From Pseudomonadota bacterium (GTDB taxonomy: Bacteria > Pseudomonadota > Alphaproteobacteria > Rhizobiales > Beijerinckiaceae), in NCBI GenBank assembly GCA_023450615.1, contig JAEXGT010000027.1, forward strand, positions 1-11,832: 11,832 nt of DNA, read 5' to 3'. The position numbers and the translations under genes were made by a program. Shown in pieces: positions 5,620-11,832 of this stretch. A model generated the notes under the pieces. That model was not told where the DNA came from. It was given only the letters and a program-made list of their open reading frames with translations, and made no database searches. The number at the start of each line of letters is the position of its first letter. Positions within the stretch are counted from its first letter, which is position 1.

Positions 5620-7479
5620 TCAGGCACAAGCCTTATCGAGCGCCACGCTCAGAACCTTGAGGGTATCGCACCCGGCATAGATGAAAGTGGTGATTCCGGC
5701 GCGGGTCAGATCTTCTTCGCGATCGCCCGGTCGCCCTGCCATGTAGATGGTGGCTGATCCGGCTTCATGCAAGATTTTCGCGGCATCCTGTGCATGGGTT
5801 GCGTAAATTTCATCTGACGAGCAGATGCAGGAAAGCTGGGCTTTACTCTCGGTGAAGGCTCTGCTGAGCTTGTCGTTGCTTGAAAAGCCGTCATTCGTCA
5901 CGGCTTCTATTCCGCCCGCCTCGAAAAAATTCTTGGCGAAGGTCGCGCGGGCCGTGAAGGCCGAAATCGGGCCGAGATTGGCGAGAAAGACCTTGGGACG
6001 TGCGCCTGTTCTCGCCATGTAGGCATCCGACAGATCACGCAACCGCTCGAACGGCTCCGACGCGCGGAGGGAGGGCAGGGGCTCGACCGTCACGGCGGAT
6101 GGGCCGGCATCCTCTCTCGCCATGGCTGGCGCAGGCATCAGCACCGTGACATCCGCCTCATGGATATTCGGAAACTCGCTGGTGCCGGTGATAGGCTCCT
6201 TGCGGGTGGCGACGGCCTTGTCGCGCTGGGCTCGAATGGCGGCGATGCGGCTCTGAAGAGCGCCTGCCTTCAGGCTCTCGATGAGGCCGCCCTCGCGCTC
6301 GATCTCCTGGAACAGGCTCCATGCCTTCTCGCAGAGCGCATCGGTGAGCGCCTCGAAGCCGCCCGCGCCTGCGGCAGGGTCGGCCACGCGCCAGAGGTTC
6401 GATTCTTCGAGCAGGATCAACTGCGTGTTGCGCGCAACACGGCGGGCGAATGCGTCTGGCAGGCCGAGCGCCGCCGTGAAGGGCAGCACAGTGACAGCAT
6501 CCGCGCCGCCGATCCCTGCGGAGAAGGTCGCAACGGTCGCGCGCAGCATGTTCACCCACGGATCGCGCTTCGTCGTCATGCGCCACGCGGTTTCCGCATG
6601 AAGGCGAATGGGTTCGGGCTTGAGACCGCAGGCCTGCTCCACCTGCGCCCAAAGACGGCGCAACGCACGGAATTTCGCGACGGTGAGAAACTCGTCCGCA
6701 TCCGCGACGAGCAGGAAGGACAGTGCCTTTCGCGCGGCATCAATGGAATGGCCCTGCGCCTCGAGAGCGCGCAGATAGCCCAAGCCCGTGGCGAGAACGG
6801 CGGCCAGTTCCTGGGCCTCGCTTGCGCCGGCCTCATGATAGGCGCGTCCATCGGCGATGAAGGCACGGCCGTTGAAGCCCTTCCCGGTCAGGCTCGCCAG
6901 CATCGCGCCCATGCGCGCCGAAACCTCGTCCCACGCGACTGAGAGACTGCCCAGGGAGCCGAGCCCGCCGATGGGATCCATGCCGAGATCCAGCGACAGG
7001 TCGGAGAGCTTGTGCCCGCGCTTTTCCGCGAGTTCGATCAGGCGTTCGGCCATGACGCGGCCCTTGCCGCCCGCATCGAGACGCAGATGGATCAGGTCGA
7101 GCATCACGCCCGAAAGTGCTTTATCGAGGTCCTCGACCGTATCCGCTTTGACCCCGAAACCACGCGCAGCAGGAGCTCGGCTCGTGACCAGCGTCAGCGC
7201 ATCGGCTCCGCCTTCGAGATCGATGCTGGCAAGCTCATTGGCCATGGCCGGATCGGGATGGTCCACCCGCTGCGACACGCGCCAGCGCCCGGCCTTTTTT
7301 CGCGCGATCAGGCTTGCCCCTTCCGCCTTCGGATAAAGCGGCTGGATCTCGATCCCGTCATGGGTCCGGCCCACGAGTTTCTTGGAGAAATCCGCGCCCT
7401 TGAGCACAGCTTCGACCCGCTTGAGCCATTGCTCACGGGTGGCTTGCGGGAAATCGGCGGCAAGAGAGAGGTCGTCCAT
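5620..7479 (-). CDS. mutA: Methylmalonyl-CoA mutase, small (non-catalytic) subunit
   Basis: A 619-residue homologue of the catalytic mutase that pairs with it in the heterodimeric enzyme. It keeps the mutase fold: N-terminal FPQATREQWLKRVEAVLKGADF, barrel sequences such as GMDPIGGLGSLG, the segment RVARNTQLILLEESNLWRV (equivalent to RIARNTQLFLQQES of the large subunit), then a C-terminal B12-like domain from about residue 490. The cobalamin motif is lost: where the large subunit has K591, D595 and H597, this chain reads NLGPISAFTA with N501, I505 and A507. That loss is normal for MutA and marks the subunit as structural. The ATG at 7479 was chosen because family members start near this point and GGGG lies 6 bases upstream; an open frame extends 15 codons further. 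It is the first gene of the mutase locus, but is parted from the large subunit by two small genes. Confidence 0.93.
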   Translation of the reverse strand: MDDLSLAADFPQATREQWLKRVEAVLKGADFSKKLVGRTHDGIEIQPLYPKAEGASLIARKKAGRWRVSQRVDHPDPAMANELASIDLEGGADALTLVTSRAPAARGFGVKADTVEDLDKALSGVMLDLIHLRLDAGGKGRVMAERLIELAEKRGHKLSDLSLDLGMDPIGGLGSLGSLSVAWDEVSARMGAMLASLTGKGFNGRAFIADGRAYHEAGASEAQELAAVLATGLGYLRALEAQGHSIDAARKALSFLLVADADEFLTVAKFRALRRLWAQVEQACGLKPEPIRLHAETAWRMTTKRDPWVNMLRATVATFSAGIGGADAVTVLPFTAALGLPDAFARRVARNTQLILLEESNLWRVADPAAGAGGFEALTDALCEKAWSLFQEIEREGGLIESLKAGALQSRIAAIRAQRDKAVATRKEPITGTSEFPNIHEADVTVLMPAPAMAREDAGPSAVTVEPLPSLRASEPFERLRDLSDAYMARTGARPKVFLANLGPISAFTARATFAKNFFEAGGIEAVTNDGFSSNDKLSRAFTESKAQLSCICSSDEIYATHAQDAAKILHEAGSATIYMAGRPGDREEDLTRAGITTFIYAGCDTLKVLSVALDKACA

Positions 7480-7584
7480 GGGGAACCCCGACTGGATGAG
7501 ACAACGTGAATTGCGCCGGACCATACCGGGTCGGAGAGAGTGTGGGAATGCCCCAAAGGGTGTGGCTATCGGTCTGCGAGATCA

Positions 7585-7611
7585 TTCCGGACGGCTTAAG
7601 CCGATCCGGAA
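7585..7611. repeat. REP-like inverted repeat
   Basis: TTCCGGA, the 12-base palindrome CGGCTTAAGCCG, one extra A, then TCCGGAA. The whole forms a stem of 13 pairs with a single bulged base. It lies in the 213-base gap between mutA and the DUF2267-like gene, about 35 bases from the second hairpin. There is no T-run on either strand, so an intergenic repeat family is more likely than an intrinsic terminator. Copy number in the genome cannot be seen from this window. Confidence 0.55.
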
Positions 7612-7645
7612 CGTCTTCAGAATGAGGCGTCATTCTCGTCATGCG

Positions 7646-7675
7646 ATCCCGGGTTCTGCCGCGCAGCCCCGGGAT
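7646..7675. repeat. REP-like hairpin with CCCGGG arms
   Basis: ATCCCGGG and CCCGGGAT form an 8-base stem enclosing a second stem (CTGC-CGC-GCAG). Short CGTCAT and ATGACG copies lie just outside (7637-7642 and 7674-7679), and a further CGTCAT lies at 7628-7633. The ATCCCGGG...CCCGGGATGACG layout resembles dispersed intergenic repeats common in alphaproteobacteria. It begins 18 bases after the stop codon of the DUF2267-like gene and could protect or end that transcript, though no T-run is present. Confidence 0.55.
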
Positions 7676-7692
7676 GACGTTGCTCAATGATC

Positions 7693-8073
7693 TCAAACGA
7701 ACTGCGACAGGCCGGGGATCGAGCCTATGATGGTGCCCATCGTGTCCTCGCCGGCCTTCTCGCGGCCATAGGCGAAGAGTTCCTTGCCCAGCGGCTGCAT
7801 CTGGCCCATCGACACGCCGATGCCCATGAGCTGACCGCCAAGAGCCATCACGCCGCCGCCCATGGAGCCGACCATGCCCATGAGGCCGCCGCTGGCTCCG
7901 GTCTTGGATTGCTCGATGGCGTCCATGGCACCAGGCAGAGCCTCGATGAGCTTGTTCACCTCGGCCTGCGGGCCCTCCTTCTGGAGGTAGCCGAGAATAA
8001 GGCCGATGGCCTTGCGGGCCGTGTCCTGATCGAGACCGGTCTTCTGCGTCACGCGGGCGAGGAGCTCGTCCAT
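7693..8073 (-). CDS. DUF2267-like small protein
   Basis: A 126-residue protein without signal peptide. The N-terminal helical part (MDELLARVTQKTGLDQDTARKAIGLILGYLQKEGP, residues 1-35) resembles the DUF2267/DUF2780 type. A Gly/Met-rich, possibly membrane-associating middle (about 58-90) follows, then a charged helix and the ending IPGLSQFV, which I recall in alphaproteobacterial relatives. The molecular role is unknown. The ATG at 8073 has AGGAG 6 bases upstream; an open frame continues to 8334 but that extension runs into the divergent ATPase gene and its leader. It is transcribed away from the DUF853 ATPase gene, with a palindrome at 8104-8117 in its promoter region. The DUF number is less certain than the gene itself. 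Confidence 0.8.
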   Translation of the reverse strand: MDELLARVTQKTGLDQDTARKAIGLILGYLQKEGPQAEVNKLIEALPGAMDAIEQSKTGASGGLMGMVGSMGGGVMALGGQLMGIGVSMGQMQPLGKELFAYGREKAGEDTMGTIIGSIPGLSQFV

Positions 8074-8103
8074 ATGATTCTCCTGAGCGGGGTTGATATG
8101 ATG

Positions 8104-8117
8104 GTTTAGCTCTAAAC
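8104..8117. promoter_or_regulatory. 14-bp palindromic operator candidate
   Basis: GTTTAG-CT-CTAAAC is a perfect inverted repeat with 6-base arms, centred 37 bases upstream of the DUF2267-like start codon in an AT-rich patch of an otherwise GC-rich region. TTAGCT occurs again at 8121-8126, giving a direct repeat 15 bases from the copy inside the palindrome. Size and AT-richness suit a dimeric repressor overlapping a promoter, but the regulator is unknown. Confidence 0.4.
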
Positions 8118-8152
8118 TAATTAGCTGCGAAACCTCAAACGAAAAGTCCGTC

Positions 8153-8193
8153 GCATCGTGCAAAAGGGTGGGAAGGTTCCCGAGGCACGATGC
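8153..8193. promoter_or_regulatory. Nested inverted repeats in the ATPase leader
   Basis: GCATCGTGC (8153-8161) and GCACGATGC (8185-8193) are perfect 9-base arms. Inside lies a second dyad, GGGAA-GG-TTCCC (8170-8181). The outer repeat ends 63 bases before the ATPase start codon. It may be an mRNA leader hairpin or a two-part operator shared by the divergent genes. No T-run follows, so it is not an intrinsic terminator. Confidence 0.4.
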
Positions 8194-8256
8194 TTCAGAG
8201 TGGAAACTGGCAACGCATCTTCTAAGATCCCTAAAAGGAATCTGGAGACAGGCACA

Positions 8257-9798
8257 ATGCTCGTAGACGGGAAGATCTTCATCGGCAAAAGCACCAAGCC
8301 GGAATATCTGGACTTGCGGCTCGCCAATCGTCACGGCCTCGTCACGGGCGCAACAGGTACAGGCAAGACTGTTTCATTGCAGGTGTTGGCGGAAGGTTTC
8401 TCCAATGCGGGCGTTCCGGTTTTCGCGGCCGACATCAAGGGCGATCTTTCAGGCATGGCGGCACCTGGCAACGGCAAGGAGCCTCTGGTCAAGCGCGCGC
8501 AGGAAATCGGCATCGAATACAGGCCGGATCAATTCCCCGTCGTGTTCTGGGACATCTTCGGCGAGCAGGGGCACCGCGTGCGGGCGACGATCTCCGAGAT
8601 GGGGCCCCTGCTGCTTTCGCGCCTGCTCGATCTCAACGACACGCAGGAGGGCGTGCTCAATATAGCCTTCCGCGTCGCGGATGAGCAGGGGCTCCTGCTG
8701 CTCGACCTGAAGGATCTGCGCGCTCTGCTGCAGCTCATCTCGGATAATGCGAGCGAGCTCACCACCACTTACGGCAACGTGTCGAAGGCGACCATCGGCA
8801 CGATCCAGCGGCAATTGCTGGTACTGGAAAACCAGCAGGGCGACGAGTTTCTCGGCGAGCCCGCCCTCGACATCAAGGATCTGATGCGCACCGACCGCGA
8901 CGGGCGCGGCGTCGTGAACATCCTGGCTGCGGACAAGCTCATGAGCAATCCGCGCCTCTACGCCACTTTCCTGCTGTGGCTCATGTCGGAGCTGTTCGAG
9001 GAGCTGCCGGAGGTGGGCGACCTCGATCAGCCCAAGCTCGTCTTCTTCTTCGACGAGGCGCATCTGTTGTTCAACGATGCACCGAAAGCTCTCGTCGAGA
9101 CCGTGGAGCGCGTGGTGCGCCTCATCCGCTCGAAAGGCGTCGGCGTCTATTTCATCACGCAGAACCCGGTCGACATTCCGGAGACGGTGCTGGCCCAGCT
9201 CGGCAACCGCGTGCAGCATGCGCTGCGCGCCTATACGCCGCGCGAGCAGAAGGCGGTGCGCGTGGCCGCGCAAACCTTCCGGCAGAACCCGGCCTTCGAT
9301 ACGGAAAAGGCCATCACGGAACTGGGCGTCGGCGAGGCGCTGGTTTCGATGCTCGAAGGCAAGGGCGCGCCCTCCATGGTCGAGCGCACGTTGATCGCGC
9401 CGCCCATGGCGCAGGTCGGGCCTATCGAGTTGGGCGAGCGGCAGCGGGTCCTCAACGCAAGCCCCATGAAGGGCAAATACGATCAGGCCATCGACCCGGA
9501 ATCCGCATACGAGATGCTCGCCAAACGCGCCGAGCAGGCAGCCGCCGACGCCAAGGCGGCGGAGGGCGGTGGCGGCATTCTCGACATGATCGGCGGCCTC
9601 TTCGGCACCAAGGGACCGCAGCGCAAAGGCTCGATGACGGTGGGCCAGAAGGTCGTGAGAGAAGTCACGCGCACGGTGGTCAACCAGACGGTGGGCAACA
9701 TCGCCGCCGAAATCGGCAAATCCATCGGCGGCCGCCAGGGCGGCTCCATCGGCCGCGCCATCGTGCGAGGGACGCTGGGGGGATTGTTGAGGCGGTGA
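8257..9798 (+). CDS. DUF853/HerA-like P-loop ATPase (YjgR family)
   Basis: A 513-residue protein of the HerA/FtsK-like ATPase group, DUF853 type, related to E. coli YjgR. The order is a short N-terminal beta segment (FIGKS), Walker A GATGTGKT (31-38), AADIKGDLSGMA (57-68), Walker B VFFFDEAH (262-269, D266 and E267), and the sensor-like ITQNPVDIPE (300-309). A tail from about 425 has an Ala/Lys helix, a Gly-rich stretch and a basic, Gly/Arg-rich end (GGRQGGSIGR). All ATPase motifs look intact. HerA proper works with NurA nuclease in DNA-end processing; no nuclease gene is adjacent, and the role of the DUF853 branch is not established. The ATG at 8257 was chosen over an in-frame GTG at 8158 because GGAG lies 9 bases upstream and the alternative start falls inside an inverted repeat. 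It ends 3 bases from the stop codon of the convergent SMI1/KNR4 remnant. Confidence 0.9.
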   Translation: MLVDGKIFIGKSTKPEYLDLRLANRHGLVTGATGTGKTVSLQVLAEGFSNAGVPVFAADIKGDLSGMAAPGNGKEPLVKRAQEIGIEYRPDQFPVVFWDIFGEQGHRVRATISEMGPLLLSRLLDLNDTQEGVLNIAFRVADEQGLLLLDLKDLRALLQLISDNASELTTTYGNVSKATIGTIQRQLLVLENQQGDEFLGEPALDIKDLMRTDRDGRGVVNILAADKLMSNPRLYATFLLWLMSELFEELPEVGDLDQPKLVFFFDEAHLLFNDAPKALVETVERVVRLIRSKGVGVYFITQNPVDIPETVLAQLGNRVQHALRAYTPREQKAVRVAAQTFRQNPAFDTEKAITELGVGEALVSMLEGKGAPSMVERTLIAPPMAQVGPIELGERQRVLNASPMKGKYDQAIDPESAYEMLAKRAEQAAADAKAAEGGGGILDMIGGLFGTKGPQRKGSMTVGQKVVREVTRTVVNQTVGNIAAEIGKSIGGRQGGSIGRAIVRGTLGGLLRR

Positions 9799-9801
9799 AA
9801 A

Positions 9802-10269
9802 CTATTCTTCGTCGCAGACTTTGAAGCGGAGGAACTGGCCGAAATCCTCCGCTTCGATCTCAAGGCGGTCGCCGGCTTGAGATGTGGGATGCCAGATCAC
9901 CACCGGACATTCGCCATCGGCACGGCGCTGTGAAAAGTCGATGCAGCTGAGCGAGCCGTCGCCGAGTTCATAAACGACGAAGAGGTGGTGTGGGAAATCC
10001 CACTCCTGCCGCTAGCTCAGCGTGTACCAGACAGCATTTGGAATGCTGGTTCCATCCAGGCCGTTGCGGGTGATGCCATAGAATTCCTGGCCTCGAATAT
10101 CGCCGCACCCATAGCGCAAAAGGAAGTCGCGATAGGTTGGGGGAAACCTGTAGTCGATGCGCTCTTCCGCAAGGGCAATCACGTCTTCGCCGCGAGGACC
10201 TGAGAAGTCGCCTTCACCTGACCGATCGATCTCCACGCACGCGGCCAAAAAGTCGGTGTAGCTCATCAT
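9802..10269 (-). pseudogene. SMI1/KNR4-family protein gene interrupted by an in-frame amber codon
   Basis: One reading frame of 155 codons is broken by a single TAG at 10012-10014. Upstream, 85 residues carry SMI1/KNR4 features (ALAEERIDYRFPPTYRDFLLRYGCGDI). After the TAG the same frame runs on for 69 codons (RQEWDFPHHLFVVYELGDG..., SCIDFS, then VVIWHP, ending FKVCDEE) and looks like the family's C-terminal half. The combined length fits the family, and no frameshift is needed. A single-base substitution explains it; a sequencing error or read-through are alternatives. No ATG occurs in the second half to allow restart. SMI1/KNR4 proteins often act as immunity proteins against polymorphic or contact-dependent toxins, but no toxin gene is in the window, so this would be an orphan. 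Two ATGs start the gene; AGAGG favours the second (10266). The gene and its upstream gap look less GC-rich than their neighbours, hinting at transfer. Confidence 0.75.
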
Positions 10270-10419
10270 TGCCTCTGTTTAGGGCTCGGGAAGATTGGGG
10301 CGCTTGATCGGTAGCATAGGGAAATGAAATAACAAATTCAGAGTAGCGCTTGCAGTGTCCCCCTCTTAGGAGCACCTTGCCACCCAACCGGATAGATTCT
10401 TCAACCTAAAGAAAACGCC

Positions 10420-11802
10420 ATGTCCCAGCTCGACCAAGTCCTTTCCAAGATCGATGCCGATCTCGACGCCTCCCTGGAGCGCCTGTTCCAGTGGCTGAAG
10501 ATGCCTTCGATCTCCACCGATCCCGCCTACAAGGACGATTGCCGCAAGGCAGGCCAGTGGCTCGTGGACGATCTGAAGTCCATCGGCATCGAGGCTTCCT
10601 TGCGCGAGACCGGCGGTCATCCCGCCGTGGTGGCCCATGCCAAAGGCGAGGCGAAGCCGCATGTGCTGTTCTATGGGCATTACGACGTGCAGCCGGTCGA
10701 TCCGCTGGAATTGTGGGAGACCCCTCCCTTCGAGCCGCGCATCATCACGCTGCCCGATGGCCGCAAGGCCATCAGCGCCCGCGGCTCCTCCGACGACAAG
10801 GGCCAGGTGATGACCTTCGTGGAAGCCTGCCGCGCCTTCAAGGCAGTGACGGGATCGCTTCCGATCAACATCACCTTCCTCATCGAAGGCGCGGAGGAGG
10901 ACGGCTCCAAGTTTCTTCCTGAATTCATTGAGGCCAACAAGAGCGAGCTGAAGGCCGATGTGGCGCTCGTCTGCGACACCGGCATGTGGGATCAGGACAC
11001 GCCAGCTATTACCTCGTCCTTGCGCGGCATGGTCTATGAGGAAGTGATCGTGCGCTGCGCGGACCGCGATCTGCACTCGGGCATGTTCGGTGGTGCCGCC
11101 CGCAATCCGATCCATGTGCTGTCGAAGATCATCGCAGATATTCACGATGCGGATGGCCGCATCACGATTCCGGGCTTCTACGAGGGCGTGCCTGAGATCC
11201 CGACGCAAATTCTGGAACAGTGGAAAGGGCTGGGGCTGACGGAGGAGACTTTCCTCGGTCCGATCGGCCTGAAGCATTCCGCCGGCGAGAAGGACCGGAT
11301 GCTTATCGAGCAGGTCCAGTCACGTCCCACCTGCGACGTGAACGGCATCATCGGCGGCTATACGGGCGAGGGCACCAAGACCGTGATCGCGGCGGAAGCG
11401 CGCTGCAAGATCTCGTTCCGCCTCGTGGGCGATCAGGACCCTGCGAAGATCTCCGAAAACTTCCAGGCTTTCGTGCGTGCGCGCATTCCCGCCGATTGCT
11501 CGGTGGAGTTCATCAAGCACAAGGGCACGCGGGCCCTCGCGTTGCCGCATGACTTCCCGGCGCTTACGGTGGCGAAGTCCGCTCTTCACGACGAATGGAA
11601 GAAGGATACCGTCGTCATCGGATCGGGCGGCTCGATCCCGGTTGGTGGCGATTTCAAGCGCATCCTCGGCCTCGACACACTCTTCGTCGGCTTCGGCCTC
11701 GATGACGACCGCATCCATTCGCCGAATGAGAAATACGACCTCAAGAGCTTCCACAAGGGCATGCGCTCCTGGGTCCGCATTCTCGCGGCGCTGGCGAAGT
11801 AA
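10420..11802 (+). CDS. M20-family metallopeptidase (CNDP-like dipeptidase)
   Basis: A 460-residue cytoplasmic zinc peptidase of family M20, carnosine-dipeptidase-like branch, which cleaves small peptides. The di-metal site is complete by motif: H87 and D89 in GHYDVQP, D125 in RGSSDDKG, catalytic E159 and metal ligand E160 in EGAEEDGS, D186 in CDTGMW, and H433 in RIHSPNE. H219 in DLHSGMFGG lies in the lid/dimer domain (about 205-315), whose usual role is substrate binding across the dimer. There is no signal peptide and the length is typical. The ribosome site is weak (AAAGA about 8-9 bases upstream), but the N-terminus aligns with the family and no nearby alternative is better. It appears to be a single transcription unit; the true substrate (dipeptide or another amide) cannot be told from sequence. 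Confidence 0.93.
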   Translation: MSQLDQVLSKIDADLDASLERLFQWLKMPSISTDPAYKDDCRKAGQWLVDDLKSIGIEASLRETGGHPAVVAHAKGEAKPHVLFYGHYDVQPVDPLELWETPPFEPRIITLPDGRKAISARGSSDDKGQVMTFVEACRAFKAVTGSLPINITFLIEGAEEDGSKFLPEFIEANKSELKADVALVCDTGMWDQDTPAITSSLRGMVYEEVIVRCADRDLHSGMFGGAARNPIHVLSKIIADIHDADGRITIPGFYEGVPEIPTQILEQWKGLGLTEETFLGPIGLKHSAGEKDRMLIEQVQSRPTCDVNGIIGGYTGEGTKTVIAAEARCKISFRLVGDQDPAKISENFQAFVRARIPADCSVEFIKHKGTRALALPHDFPALTVAKSALHDEWKKDTVVIGSGGSIPVGGDFKRILGLDTLFVGFGLDDDRIHSPNEKYDLKSFHKGMRSWVRILAALAK

Positions 11803-11832
11803 GAAGCAGTCGGCTTATCGGAACGATCGGGC

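Noticed and set aside
8158..8256. GTG start adding 33 residues to the ATPase.
   Set aside because: The extension lies within an inverted repeat and lacks family character. The ATG at 8257 has a ribosome site and starts at the usual family position.
8449..9273. A 274-codon - strand frame inside the DUF853 ATPase gene.
   Set aside because: It is antisense to Walker A/B-bearing coding sequence and shows no domain of its own.
10012..10269. Treating the 85-residue SMI1/KNR4 frame as a complete small gene.
   Set aside because: The same frame continues after the TAG with plausible family sequence for 69 codons, so an interrupted gene is the better reading.
11803..11832. Terminator after the M20 peptidase gene.
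   Set aside because: Only 30 bases remain and no hairpin with a T-run is visible.
1..11832. Search for CRISPR arrays, tRNA genes, insertion-sequence ends, toxin-antitoxin pairs and phage defence clusters.
   Set aside because: I saw no spaced direct-repeat arrays, cloverleaf-like sequence, transposase or nuclease partner. The HerA-like ATPase stands alone, without NurA or a SIR2-type partner, so a defence call is unsupported.

Overview
The window is an 11.8-kb, GC-rich stretch of bacterial chromosome. The gene set, the codon use (strong G/C at third positions) and the protein relationships I recognise suggest an alphaproteobacterium, most likely Hyphomicrobiales (Methylobacteriaceae, Bosea or Microvirga type). 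The families seen are a class III cyclase with a Tll0287-like haem domain, a MutA/MutB-type mutase, a DUF2267-like protein ending in IPGLSQFV, and a DUF853 ATPase. The genus is inference. I see no tRNA, rRNA, CRISPR array, insertion sequence or phage gene, and no gene-free stretch longer than about 215 bases.

Left part (1-2442, + strand): a leader with two strong palindromes, one a perfect TGTGA-N6-TCACA CRP-type site, precedes a membrane-bound adenylate cyclase with a periplasmic c-type haem motif. A DUF924 gene follows 48 bp later. Middle part (2445-7479, - strand): the two subunits of adenosylcobalamin-dependent methylmalonyl-CoA mutase, which converts methylmalonyl-CoA to succinyl-CoA at the end of propionate, odd-chain and branched-chain breakdown. 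The small-subunit gene comes first and the large-subunit gene last. Between them lie two paralogous genes for small exported proteins and a clear rho-independent terminator. The mutase genes are therefore split rather than directly adjacent as is usual.

Right part (7480-11832): an intergenic region with REP-like inverted repeats, a DUF2267-like gene (- strand), then a divergent DUF853/HerA-like ATPase gene (+ strand). The 183 bp between those two hold two further inverted repeats. Next is an SMI1/KNR4-family gene (- strand) interrupted by an in-frame amber codon, and finally an M20 dipeptidase (+ strand) whose downstream region runs off the window.

This is mostly ordinary chromosomal housekeeping. 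I did not find a convincing new multi-gene system. The items most worth a second look are the haem-cyclase with its CRP-type palindrome, the secreted paralogue pair inside the mutase locus with its terminator and a ribosome-site-masking hairpin, and the amber-interrupted SMI1/KNR4 gene.
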